A DNA stretch of 60,000 nt, taken from contig NC_081407.1 of NCBI RefSeq assembly GCF_030272615.1, positions 441,531,213 to 441,591,212 of the forward strand, given 5' to 3'. Position 1 is the stretch's first letter. Every line of letters begins with the position of its first letter. Both the position numbers and the translations under genes were made by a program. Under the pieces are notes generated by a model that was not told the DNA's origin, ran no database searches, and saw only the letters and a program-made list of their open reading frames with translations. The stretch comes from Cryptomeria japonica. Its lineage: Eukaryota; Streptophyta; Pinopsida; Cupressales; Cupressaceae. Below are positions 23,811 through 34,882 of this stretch, one piece after another.

Positions 23811-24172
23811 ACATGTACTTATATTTCCATTTAGCTGAAATAAGTTACCTTTGGTCTACATATTGGTGGCCATCAATTCACCATTCTTTCCTTTGATTTT
23901 GCACACTCCATTTTTGAATTCCAGAGTGAGTCCACTGTCATTCAACTGGGTAACACTTAATAGATTGTGTCTAGGACCTTCCACCCAATACACATTGTCA
24001 GCATTGCTCTTTCCATTTAGAGAGATGGACCCTCTGCCTTTGACCATACATGGTACACAATTACCAAAACGAACCACACCACCATCAAACTCTTCCAGGG
24101 ATATAAACTTGCTTTGGTCACCAGTCATATGGGGAGAGCAACCACTGTCAATAATCCACTCATTGAAATTAT
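23811..24172 (-). pseudogene. element E protease
   Basis: The minus strand carries WIIDSGCSPHMTGDQSKF with the catalytic DSG intact, GRGSISLNGKSNADNVYWVEG and RHNLLSVTQLNDSG. It is in the same frame as the end of gag. A TAG near 23855 separates it from integrase. Confidence 0.88.
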
Positions 24173-25195
24173 CAAAGCCGAAGACAAGAGCCTTCTTGTC
24201 TGACACATCCTCCTTGACTACAACAAACACAATATCTTCATTTTCTTCATCTTCTGATTTCTCATCTGTGACACCTTCATCAACTACTACAAAATAGTTT
24301 CTTCGGTTTCCTCCTTTGAATTTCTTGAACCTTTCTGGTTTGTCCTTGCTATCACCATTAGGATAGTTTATAGCAATGTGTCCTATCCAGTTACAAGAGA
24401 GGCATTTCAAAGGAAGCTTACCTCTGTATTTTACAGTTCCCTTAGGAAGTCTCTTGGCAAGAAGAGCTTCAAATTCCATCAGAATCTCCTCATCATCCAT
24501 TTCTTTGCTCTATCTTGGTTCACCGCTAGTGCTTACTTCTTTTCCTTTTCTAGATGGTGTAGTAGATGCTCTAAAAGCTGATTCAGTCTTCTGAACACTG
24601 CCATCAAAACTATTTAGGTCATAGGCTATTAATTTTGCAATGATGGAGTCTAGGGATACCTTAGTCTTGTCTATTGATCTCAACTCCTAAATAGCAGCAA
24701 CCCTTATTGCATAGACCGGTAATAGAGATCTCAAAACTTTTCTAACAATAGTGGAATCTTCCATTTTACCACTTGCACTCTTGATATCTCCAACAATGGT
24801 TTTGATTTGTATTCCATATTGTTGAATGGTCTCACCTTCAACCATCTGCATGTCTTCAAACTTCCCTCTAAGGCTTTCTTCCTTAGCTTTTTTTACATGC
24901 TCATCACCACCATATATATTCTCAAGAGTGTCCCATACTTCTTTGGGATTGTCTTTATCTTGGACATCAATAAACTCAATGTTAGATAAGCTACTGATTA
25001 GGGCATCCATGACTTTTGCCCATTCTCCTTAATCTCTCTCTTTTGGTCATCGGTGAGAGTACCGGTAGGGATAACATAAATGTTCTCAACGTATCTCCAA
25101 TGTTGAGCACCCATGCTTTTGATGTATATCTTCATTCTGTCCTTCCATATTTTAAAGTTATCTCTATTGAACTTTGGACCTTCCCTCTTCATCAT
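24173..25195 (-). pseudogene. element E gag
   Basis: Starts at ATG 25195 (MMKREGPKFNRDNFKIWKDR), the usual N-terminal copia gag fold entry. It continues with a UBN2-type segment (DNPKEVWDTLENIYGGDEHV, GEFEDMQMVEGETI-like) and ends with a degenerate knuckle whose last Cys is Tyr (CLSCNWIGHIAINYP). Stops occur near 25000, 24690 and 24500, where MxALRALxxA-type sequence and a Ser-rich linker decay. Confidence 0.87.
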
Positions 25196-25251
25196 TACAA
25201 TAGGATCTTTCCCTCAAGCTGTTAAGCTTACAACATAGAGGACCTAGAGGA

Positions 25252-25264
25252 TGCTCTAATACCA
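25252..25264 (-). promoter_or_regulatory. element E primer binding site
   Basis: Minus strand reads TGGTATTAGAGCA, two bases from the LTR, close to the initiator tRNA-Met site TGGTATCAGAGC. Confidence 0.88.
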
Positions 25265-25266
25265 AT

Positions 25267-26783
25267 TGATAACTCAATGATGAAAAGTTAGTACCAAACC
25301 GGTACTGAGAGGAGAGGGGGTGAATCAATACAGGCACAAATAAAAAACTTCTCCTGAACCGATTTGATTGCATACTCTAAACTATGGGAAATCCCTAACA
25401 CCAGTCCAAAATAGACTACTACCGGTTAAACATAGTGCAACTATGAAAGACATGAACCGGTCAATTTTCTTAGCTTTCCACACAACCTACTTCCTCATTT
25501 CCACTTTGTCCTTATGCATAAATAGATAATCTATCATCAGAAATATAATAACTTTCTAGATCAACATGATTCACTGCTTGAGAGAAAACAACAAAGAATT
25601 GCATGAAAAAAAATCACATATGACACACATATTTATCACGTGGAAACCCAACTAGGAAAAACCATGGTGGGGATGAATACCCACAAGCTATTTTGAACTC
25701 TTTAGAAGTCTGCTCTATTAGAAGCCTAGTCCGGTTAAAGACTATTAGGAACAGGTCCTGTTAGGAACTGGTCCTATTAGGGATCACCCAGTTAAGGGAT
25801 GGATAGAATACCCAGTTAAGGGTTAAACCCCATTAGAGGTTACCTTGTTAAAGGATTTTATGAACTCAATGGTTTTGATTCACCCTGTTAAAGGATTTAT
25901 AGCAAGCTGGTTAAAGCTACCCGATTAAGGGATTTTCCAACTATTGAAGTAGTTAATGATCAACAGGTATTACAATGATCTAGTAATAGCACTCAATGCC
26001 AATGCAGATTCGCTTTAGTTCCTTCCTTCTACACACACACTATGCAGGTATCAATCCTCTTATCTGGTCTAGCAAGAATCACGTATCTCTGCACTTAGAT
26101 ACACACACAACATTTTCCAACAACCTCAACATGAAACACAACATCAACCTTATAGAACACAGATAGGTTGGCAGCATAAACCCTAAACCCTAAACACATA
26201 GGTTGAGTAATTGATTAGTTCAATCCTTATCATTGAGTACTTTGCATTTGAATACAACGGTCTTGAATAGATCTCAAGACATTCTCCATCATTTTTTCTT
26301 CACCACTTCATGGAGGCGATAACCCATCATGCATTCTCCACCGTTTGCAAAGAATTCGCACATTCCCGAGGTAGATAGGATCAATCTCCTTCATGCAAGA
26401 TCCTTCATGTGCACAAGGCTGATGTGGCAACACGATCTAATCTCCATTACAATTCTAATTCATCTCACAATGTCATCAGTTGAATCACACAAGCTTGGAG
26501 CACTTCAACCGAAAACCCTGAAGCTAAGACTACCAACCGGTAGTCCTACCACATTCTGTATCGGTTCTCATTCCAACATACCGGTTCCGGTTCACAACAT
26601 CATACTAGTTCACTTGGACAAGCATACCACTTCACTTATTGCACATATACCAGTTTACACCACCATACCGATTCTCTTTGCCAGTTGCTTAACTTCAATA
26701 TACCGGTTCACTTCTCAGCATATTGACATCAATGACAACATACAATATCATCATGTTATCATACTCTTGCACATATGCCAACA
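25267..26783 (-). repeat. element E 5' LTR (right copy)
   Basis: 1,517 bp, TGATAACTCAATG to ATGCCAACA, matching 19455-20969. The telomere-like CCCTAAACCCTAAA recurs near 26178, and the GTTAAAGGATT phrases near 25735-25930. Confidence 0.93.
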
Positions 26784-27583
26784 TTACCTTCATACTTACT
26801 TCCAACTGGACCTTTAGGCATTTTTCTTGCAAATAGTGCTTCAAGTTCTTCATTTTCTCTCCTGCTTTCTTCAAGTTCTCTTGCATAAAAGGTTTTCCAA
26901 TCAGATTTGTCAAATGATGGTGCAGATGATGTTGATGCCTTAAAAGCTAAATCTATCTTTATAGTAGTAACAAGACTAAACTCCTCAATTTCAAAAGATG
27001 AAAGTTTTCCAATTAATGTGTCACTAGTTACTGATGTATTAGGCATAGTTCTTAACTCATTTATAGTAGTAACTTTCATTTTGTATGTCGGTGGCAATCC
27101 TCTTAGAACTTTTGAAACAATTTCATCTTCACTTAAGGTTCCTCCAGAGCATTTAATACCCAAAATAATTTCATTAACTCTTTCCATAAAAGAAGAAATC
27201 CTTTCATCTTCTTCTATTTTCAGATTTTCATACCTGACCCGGAAGCTTTCAAGTTTTGCAATTTTGACTATGGAATCTCCCTCATTCAATGTTTCCAAAT
27301 GATCCCAAATAGCTTTAGAAGTAGACCTTTCTAATAATCCCATGATTTGCTGATTTGATAATGTGCTCAAAACTGCTTATCTTGCTTTGCAATCATTTTC
27401 CTCATCTTTTCCTAAGGTAGGTGGATTGGGCTGACTTTGAGTAGGAGCAATATAGCCATTCTTTGTAACATCCTAGATGTCTTTTCCAATGCAATTTAGA
27501 TGTGTCTCCATTCTGATCTTCTATATGCCACAGTTGGTTCCATCAAGTTTAGGATTGTCCTTCCCGAAATAGTTAGTAGACAT
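26784..27583 (-). pseudogene. element D gag N-terminal part
   Basis: Starts at ATG 27583 (MSTNYFGKDNPKLDGTN). The usual Trp of the following TNYxxWK motif and of KDIW are TAG, and a third TAG follows near 27376. From 27370 the frame is open: IMGLLERSTSKAIWDHLETL, MERVNEIILGIKCSGGTL, VLRGLPPTYKMKVTTINELR and a charged linker. It is cut at 26784-26788 by element E and continues at 19454. Gag forms the virus-like particle in active elements. Confidence 0.9.
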
Positions 27584-27625
27584 TGGATCTCCTCAAGCTG
27601 TTAAACTTCTGTAAAAAGAGGACTA

Positions 27626-27638
27626 AGCTCTAATACCA
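27626..27638 (-). promoter_or_regulatory. element D primer binding site
   Basis: Minus strand reads TGGTATTAGAGCT, two bases from the LTR edge at 27641; one change within the first 12 bases from the initiator tRNA-Met site. Confidence 0.9.
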
Positions 27639-27640
27639 AT

Positions 27641-28687
27641 TGTTAGGTCCCAGAGATAACTAAGAGGGGGGGGGGTGAATCAGTTGTCAAATAATTTCAA
27701 ACCAAAAACAACTTAACCAACATTAATGCTTAATACCACTAAACCAAACTTTATGCCGGTAGACAATTTATCAGTTAATTGCAGTACCGGTAAAGATTAA
27801 TGCACGAAACAAAAAAACAATAACATCCACAACACATAACACCAATGTTTGTACGTGGAAACCCTGTAAGGGGAAAAACCACAGTGGGAAACCTTACCCA
27901 TAATCAGATGCTACTACTACAGATAATATGTGTATACAAATGGGGTCTACACATGCATAAAGGCCAAGCACCTAGAGTTCACGCCTCAAACATAAATAGG
28001 AGTCACACTGACTACAATTGGATGGTTAAATCCAATAATGATGTACTACTCAAAATAGCATCTTCATATGCTGGATTTAGTACCGGCGTAGTTCTGATTG
28101 CCTTCACAAAAACCATTCTTCACCTTCAAATGATGTATGCATGTATAGCTCTACTTATTCTCACATATACCTTCTTACAATTGCTTTTCCCAATCACATA
28201 CTGATCTTATAAATAAGATCTTACATATATATTATAACCTAAGACCAATTTTAGTAGGTCGGCTCTAAAAGATATTACAATAAAATCAATTACAAGTAAA
28301 TCAATAACCGATGCAATATTTTATTCAACATGTCAGCTTAATGCATTTACAACAATAATAAATCATCTCCAAAGCATGGCGTGCTGATCTGGAATAGATA
28401 AGCTTGTCGGTGCTTATTCTGGACCTATTTGCCGGTAACAACAAATATGCAAATACGAATATACCAATGAACAAATCTCCAAGAAAAAGTGTCAAAATGA
28501 TGTCTTCAATATAACCAAGTGTTTTCCATGTTATTCCAAGTGTCGGTGAACTAGATACTGGTGACTGTGCATAAGTCACTTGCTTGCTAGTGAACATTGC
28601 CAATTCTCCAAAGTGCCAGAGTTGATAAGTGTTAATAGGTGTTGACATCAATGACAAAACCATATCAACATAACCAAAATACCAGCA
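27641..28687 (-). repeat. element D 5' LTR (right copy)
   Basis: 1,047 bp, TGTTAGGTCCCAG to ATACCAGCA. The G tract near 27667-27676 is longer than in the left copy. It carries the shared block near 27868-27890. Confidence 0.93.
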
Positions 28688-29702
28688 TACTAGTCACAGA
28701 TTGACTGAAGAGCTCAAGCGGTATGGAGACCCAAGTGGTTCGAGGAGTTCAAGCAGTACGAAGGACCCAAGCGGTAGTTAACTTTTGATCAGAACACTAT
28801 GATCTACTAGTCTTCATTTTTGACAATTGGTAATCGGTATATTGTATCAACCAGTATTACTCTGTGATGAGTTACCAACTGGTATTACTATAATGTGTGA
28901 TGAGTTATCATCCACCGACACTTTGGTGGTGATTTTGTGTCGTGTTACCAAATGTGTCTAGATGCACTGAACTTAGGAACTTGTAGTCTAATCCCATTGG
29001 ACTGACATGAAATCAATTTCCTTTATAAGGACATCATGTCTAGGGTTTTCATGTGAGATGTGTGATATGTGTAAGAGACAGAGTATGAGACATTGTGTAA
29101 TTATTGAAGAGAAGATTAGGTTTGTGTGAAGAGATAGAGTGTGGAGATATTGAAGACTGAAGTAATGTTGAAATGCATTAACAATGAGCTAACAAGGATC
29201 TAATTAAGCATACTATTCTATTGTCTAGATCATTCACTTGTTGATTACTAATATATTCGACAAGTCTGAAACCCTTAACTGGGTAGGCCTAGCAAAGCCT
29301 TTGTAAATCCTCTAACAAGGTGGTTCACAACTGTGGATCTGAAATCCTTTAACAAGGTAGTATTTAATAGGACTTATCTCCTAACAGAGATCTAGATTCC
29401 TAATAGGATCTATTCTGGTGAAGAACATTGTATGACCTTAACCGATCTAGTTTCTATTCTGTAGATAGTTACTTGTGAGTTTCCGCTCACCATGGTTTTT
29501 CCCATTTGGGTTTCCACATCAAATATCTTGTGTTATGGTGATTGTGCTCTTGTGGGTGAATGCTTTGTTTGCTATTTGGTTTGCATTTATCTTAACTAGT
29601 TTATTAGTGAATCTGTTGCATCGGTTATCTTCTAAACTGTTTAAGAGTTTGTTTACAATAATTTTTTGTATACTATTTCACCCCCCCTCTTAGTATTCAT
29701 CA
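28688..29702 (+). repeat. element C 5' LTR, second piece
   Basis: Continuation of the LTR after element D, beginning with its target copy TACTA then GTCACAGATTGACTGAAGAG. It ends TAGTATTCATCA. It holds CACCATGGTTTTTCCCATTTG and GGTTTCCACATC (29488-29520), AATCCTTTAACAAGGT near 29345, and a C tract near 29681-29687. It matches 35080-36106. Confidence 0.93.
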
Positions 29703-29704
29703 AT

Positions 29705-29717
29705 TGGTATCAGAGCC
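29705..29717 (+). promoter_or_regulatory. element C primer binding site
   Basis: TGGTATCAGAGCC, the exact plant copia site complementary to initiator tRNA-Met, two bases after the LTR. Confidence 0.95.
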
Positions 29718-29752
29718 AACCTTTCTAAAAGTCTAACCACTTGGAAGGAGAT

Positions 29753-31026
29753 ATGGGGGAATACTGTGTGAGGGAACTTACTCATCATTTCACTTAGACT
29801 GAGAGAGCCTACAATGAACTCAAAGTCAAGTATAAAGCCTCTTTGGCCAAAAAAAGAGAGCATGCTAAAAAACAGATGGAACTTACAGAAAATAGCTCTT
29901 CTGATGAAGCTGACATGGATTCCCTAGTTGAAGAAGTTGAAAAACTGAATGAATCTAAAGCCAATCTTAGAAAAGAGTTGGAAGGACTGACTATCAGAAT
30001 GTGTCAAGAGCTTGAGAACAGAAGGAAAGTTGAAGATCTGGTAAAAGATAAAGATCATGAGATCTCGAAGCTAAAGCAAGAAATCAGTACCCTTACTGCT
30101 CATCTCCAAGAGAGTAAAGTGGAAAAAGAAGATATGCAAGGTGAACTAAACATGGCTATTTCTAAGAATACAACCTTGATGGAATCCAATGCTGCTATTT
30201 CCAAGGAACTTACTGAGTCAATGGAGATACTTGCCAAATTCAATAAGAGTATTGTTAAGCTAGAGCAAAAGCTGGAATCGGCAAAACTAGTAAACAATAC
30301 CACTGGACTTGGTTTCTCTGGGTATGAGGAAGGTGAGACCTCTCAAACAAAAGCTGAAGCATCAAAGAAGCAACTGACATCCAAGGATAAAGGTAAGCAA
30401 AAAATTAAACCTGTTTGCTTTAATTGTCTCAAAGAAGGACATACTGCCAATGTGTGTAGAAGCAAGGCCCACAACAATTTTCCTTATTTTCTAAACAATA
30501 AGCCTAGATCCAATAGATTCAATGGAAACTGTTATGCATGCAACAAGTTTGGGCATAGATCATTTGAATGCAGGTCATTTTTACAGAACACTGGGGGATA
30601 TCCTCTGAGGACTCAAGGAGTTTTTCTGGAACCTTCTATGAACTGAAATCCCAACCGATACAATACCTATGACCATCGGTCAGGTGGTTATCAAGCGGCA
30701 ACTAGTTGTAGAGAATGTTTTTGATCTGTCGTGGTAGCGGTCACACTAATGCAACATACATAAGGAAGAATGGTAGTATGAATAACGGACCATGGAGAAC
30801 ACCTAGAATGGTATACTATCATTGCAACAAACCGGGACACACTGCCAGAACATGCAAAATGAGAAAGAACCTATCAGATGATATACCGATCACTCCAGAA
30901 GGGAAGATTGATGTTGAAACTATTCATACAGAAATGAATAAAAATTGGAAAAATAAATCTAAAGAAGAGTCACAGAATGAACCTGTTTCTGCACCTAGTG
31001 TGGAAGCCTCTCAATCGGCAAACTGA
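29753..31026 (+). pseudogene. element C gag-like protein with CCHC zinc knuckles
   Basis: The frame starts at ATG 29753, 36 bases after the primer site, with one TAG before 29843; open to 30646, then it continues in another frame from about 30700 to 31026. The N-terminal 190 residues are a long coiled coil (KELEGLTIRMCQELENRRK). Knuckles: CFNCLKEGHTANVC, CYACNKFGHRSFEC, a damaged one (FLICRGSGHTNATY) and YYHCNKPGHTARTC lacking its first Cys. The number and spacing match element A. The C-terminus is polar (KNKSKEESQNEP). Likely role: RNA packaging or particle formation. Confidence 0.85.
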
Positions 31027-31463
31027 GCTTCAGAAAAGCTTAGGGGGAACACATCGGTGAAATATTTTGAACCCCCAGTTTATATCAGTAAAGACCTTAA
31101 CCGATATATGTTACTAGTCAATCGACAGAAGATACAAAGTGGTAAAAGGCAAAATTAGGGTTTGTGCCCTAGCGGTGATGCTTTTATTATGGTAGGTGAG
31201 AATTTGTTTAAAAGGATTTTTCAATGTTATTTTCACTTATCTATTTTTGAGAGAAGAATTTTCAAGAGTAGAGCAACAAAGAGCAATTCATCTAGTGATT
31301 CAAAGTGAATTAAAAAATCTTGTAGAGGAATCCAGAGATATTTTTCAATCTATCAGTGAAGAACTCAAAGCAGTGAACTTGCAACCAAAGTGGTGTTTTG
31401 TGCGTGACATTGGAAAACCTAAATTCTAGATTGTAAAGGTATTTCTCGAATTTCTTTCTTATC
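31027..31463 (+). other. spacer between gag-like gene and ORF2 of element C
   Basis: No conserved gene seen. A short open frame at 31196-31429 (EFSRVEQQRAIHLVIQSELK) reads like a helix but has no counterpart that I could find in element A. Confidence 0.45.
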
Positions 31464-34400
31464 ATGGCTTCTACATTGCACTCTAGTTCTAGTGCACTTG
31501 TAGATTCAGTCAAATTTCTTCAAAAGAAAATGAAATACAATGCCCTATCTCAAATACCCATCGGAGATATTGTCGAGGAAGACATTTCAAGGTATATAGA
31601 CTGTAAATTGGAAGACCTAGGATCCCTAATAATCCATTCCTAGCTAAGTCTGTTCTATGGGGATGACAAGGAGATCAAACCTGAGTATAGTATCCTTGAG
31701 ATGATGAAACTGCACAATGCGGTATATTTTCTGGAAGAGTTCAAAGAAGATCATATTTGCATCATCCTTAGCAGATGTATCTCAAGCGAACCCATGACAT
31801 CACACCGGAAGAAATTTATGCCATCACCGGTTTCTGCAATATTGGAGAGGTACCAGCTCTATGAAAGGTCATCAAAATTGTAATGACAAAGTTCACTGGT
31901 TCTGTGAGTGACCAACAGGTGACAACCATCAACACCACTAAAGATGATCTGGTGAAATACACTTGCATGGTGGTTGGTTATCGGATATTTTATGCCAATA
32001 GAATGAATTTTGTCCCTGCTGCTATAGTAAATGGTTCTTACAGAGTGATCAAGGAAAACACTAAATTTGACCTATGTACCTATCTATAGAAGCAATTGCT
32101 ATTGAATCTGAAGTCCATCAAATAGGACAATTCTCTGAGATTCAAGTTTGGACAACTTTTGGTCGGTTTATTCTTCTACTTTCAAGGTTATTTCCCTAGA
32201 GTAGGTGATGTTCAATGGTCTGCTGACCTATCGGTTTCTAGACAGATTAAGGAGAGTCTACAAGTAGTGGGAACTACATATCCTAAGGTTCTGAATAAAT
32301 ATTTCAATGAATTCAAGCGGAAGATGAGCCAATGAATAAGGATATCTGATGATATTGTGAAGAAGTATGAAGATGACATCTGCTTCACAATAAGGATAGA
32401 TGACCGCATAATGGAAGCGGTGGAATCAAGAAAGGAAGCAGTTGGCCCTATGGGGTATGAAGTGATGTATGACATTTTGATCAGGTATGCCTCTACCCTA
32501 CTTGCCTCACCACTAGATGAAAACAAAAAGAGAACCGATACCTACTTGGAAAGGGTCACACTGGTTGAAGAACCAAAATAGAAAAAGGGAAAAGCAGTGC
32601 CATCGGTATATGCACCGATTACCTGTGCCAGTCCGAAAGTGACCAAGTAGTCACCAGCTAAGAAGAAACCTAAGAAGGTATTTGAGAGGAAGCGGAAAAC
32701 CAAAACCAACTCACCAAAGTTAGAAGACATTGAAACAAAGATTCAAACAAAGAACACAAGGCAATCAAGAAAAAAGGTGAAGTCTACCAATAATGTTCTT
32801 GCAACTTCTGCACTAGTTAATATTGATATTTCTTCTTATAAGCCAGTGACACATTGTCAGAGGACACTAAAGAATATTAGGAGAAAAGTGCTTTGATGAT
32901 TTAAAGGAATATTTGGATGATTTGAATGATAGTGAGAAAGAGGAGGTAGAACAGGAAGTCATCAAATATTTATGTGTTAATGACCGGTCACCTTCTAAGA
33001 TAAGATTGGTTACACCATATTCTTTGTATAATTCTTTAGATAACAAATGATGCATTTCCATTGAAAGAGAATAGGAGATCAGGGAGAAAATTTTTGCACA
33101 ATATTTTCCTGATGCTTCAAATTCAAAATTATTTGAAATAATGGACAAGAACAAAGGAATCTTCTTCATGAGAAGGAGAAGACTCGGGATACTAGAAGGA
33201 AAAGCTTCTGAAGTGGAAAAGGACACACATCTACATGTTAAAGCTGCAGTCAAAATACACCAAGTATCCGAAGCCAATAAGAAGGTTGAACAAGGACCTG
33301 ACCTAACATCAGGAAAACTGGATGAAGTATTTGACAGTGAAGGTGAAAGAGAGATAGAGAAATTTGACACTATTGATGTTGATGGCTTAGATAATGAGGA
33401 TGTCACTCCTGATAAGGAACAAGCTGAGAAAGCGAAACATGACAAGGAAAAAGATGAAAGAGAGAAACAAGACAAAAAGAAAGAGGAAGACAAGAGAAAA
33501 GAGGAAGATAAAAAGAAAGAGGAAGACAAGAGGAAAGAAGAGGAGAAGAGGAAAGAAGAAGAGAAGAAAAAGCAGGAAGAGGACGAGAAGAAGGAAGAAA
33601 TGGAGAAGAAAAAACAAGAACAAGAGAAAAAGAAGAAAGAAGAGGAAAAGAAAAAAGAAGAAGAGGAGAAGGAAGCATAAAAGAACAAACATGTAGAGAT
33701 CAAGAAAAAAGAAGGAGGGCAGACTCCTAAGGCAACTGGTGATCAAACCAAACAGGTTGATGCCACCAGTTCTATTGATCTAACTCTTGCAAGTTTGACT
33801 CAATCTCAAGATGATTCTGAGCTACTATGAAGCATCAAACTTGCACAAGAGAGACTGGAAGAGTTGTAGAGGAAGAAAGAACAAGATGTCATACAAACTG
33901 CGGTTGACACCCTTACAGTCTGATTCCCGGTACCAACCTCCCCAGTACCGATTCCTTTCTATCCAAGCTCAAACTTCTTTGTACCATGGTGGAGGACTAA
34001 GTAAAATGCTTGGAAGATGTTGTTGAAGCCCCTGCAAAGAAGAACCATGAAAAGGCACTCAATGCTGCCTTAGTCAAGAAAATGAATGAGCTCCGGACAC
34101 AACTACTAAAACAGTAGAAGGATATTAGTGTTGCTATGGATGAGGGAAAATTACTTTTGAGTAAAATCAGCCAACCCTGTTTATTTTGTGACGATGTGCT
34201 TAAATAGAAAGATAAACTCCAATCGGAATTCTAGGAATATATCAACACCTTCAAGATGCCCTATGATCTCTTCACTACATATGGGCAAATGGTTCATCAC
34301 TTTCAGCGTCAGACAACCAAGATGGACTCAAAGATCAACAACCAAACTAGAGATTTTGCAGGAGCTTCAACTGCTCTTATTGCCAAGACTGCAGATTCTT

Positions 34401-34601
34401 CAGAAATGTTTTCTCAACCTGGAAGCTATCACAATAACTCAAGAGATGAGTACTATTGATGCAATGGAAGAACTGGCATTCTAGATGAAGACTAAAAGTG
34501 AGGTTGCTACCTCATTACTTGAGTCATGGACATTGGCCATGAAAACTTTTATGCAGGACTTTAAATTGGTTTTTGACAAATTTCATTCCTTATTGTCATG
34601 A
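31464..34601 (+). pseudogene. element C ORF2, homologue of element A ORF2
   Basis: Starts MASTLHSSSSALVDSVKF at 31464, shifts frame near 31760, 33000 and 33850, and has many TAG codons; the last open piece ends at 34599-34601. Homology to A is clear in YTCMVVGYRIFYANRMNF against A's YTSMVIRYKVSHTNRLNS, in RFKFGQLLVGLFFYF against FKFGNLIVFLMLYF, and in MGYEVMYDILIRYAS against MGYEVDSHILESYTK. The shared domain spans about the first 350 residues. It then diverges: C has a Lys/Glu run at 33410-33680 longer than in A. No enzyme motif is visible. Confidence 0.75.
33410..33680 (+). repeat. Lys/Glu-rich coding repeat in element C ORF2
   Basis: About 90 codons made almost only of Lys, Glu, Asp and Arg in units like KRKEEDKK and EKKKQEE, from imperfect AAGAGGAAGA repeats. 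Predicts a long charged helix. The antisense Ser/Phe/Leu-rich ORFs over it are shadows. Confidence 0.8.
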
Positions 34602-34870
34602 CCATTTACTCTATCTTTATTGTATAAGGAAACAGGGGTTACTTTGCATTACATTGTCATTTTTGGCAAAGGGGGAGTAGTGTACATTAAAATTTTGATG
34701 AATATTACCATTTCATGTACTTTCATGTTACCATTTTGGGGAGTAGTGTACATTGTAATTTCTGAAAAAAAGGAGTAGTGTATATGCTTAGGGGGAGTAA
34801 TTTTGATTGTAGCATCATTTTGTTAAAAAACTTAGATGTCAAAATTTTCCTAAGTGTTAACATCAATGCC
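34602..34870 (+). other. element C 3' untranslated internal region
   Basis: T-rich, with several GGGGGAGTA phrases (34671, 34738, 34790) that resemble the polypurine tract. No gene seen. Confidence 0.55.
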
Positions 34871-34882
34871 AAAGGGGGAGAT
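34871..34882 (+). promoter_or_regulatory. element C polypurine tract
   Basis: AAAGGGGGAGAT directly before the LTR start TGTTGGCA at 34883. Confidence 0.93.

Larger units (their letters stand above)
19455..26783 (-). mobile_element. element E: Ty1/copia LTR retrotransposon, innermost (fourth level)
   Basis: A complete 7.3-kb element in the gag of D. LTRs of 1,515 bp and 1,517 bp. Target duplication TTACC at 19450-19454 and 26784-26788, an exact match. On the minus strand: primer site, gag, protease, integrase, RT, RNase H, polypurine tract. It is a different copia family from B and D by LTR sequence. It has stops and a lost integrase Glu, so it is inactive despite being the youngest layer. 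Confidence 0.96.
14672..28687 (-). mobile_element. element D: Ty1/copia LTR retrotransposon, third level
   Basis: Inserted in the 5' LTR of C. LTRs 14672-15737 and 27641-28687 both start TGTTAGGTCCCAGAGA. Target duplication TACCA (14667-14671) and TACTA (28688-28692), one change apart. On the minus strand: primer site, gag, protease, integrase, RT, RNase H, polypurine tract. Element E splits its gag. All genes carry stops, and the RT active site reads FVDE instead of FVDD. Confidence 0.95.

Noticed and set aside
32867-33746. Long antisense Ser/Phe/Leu-rich frames
   Set aside because: Shadows of the Lys/Glu-rich coding repeat of element C ORF2 on the plus strand.
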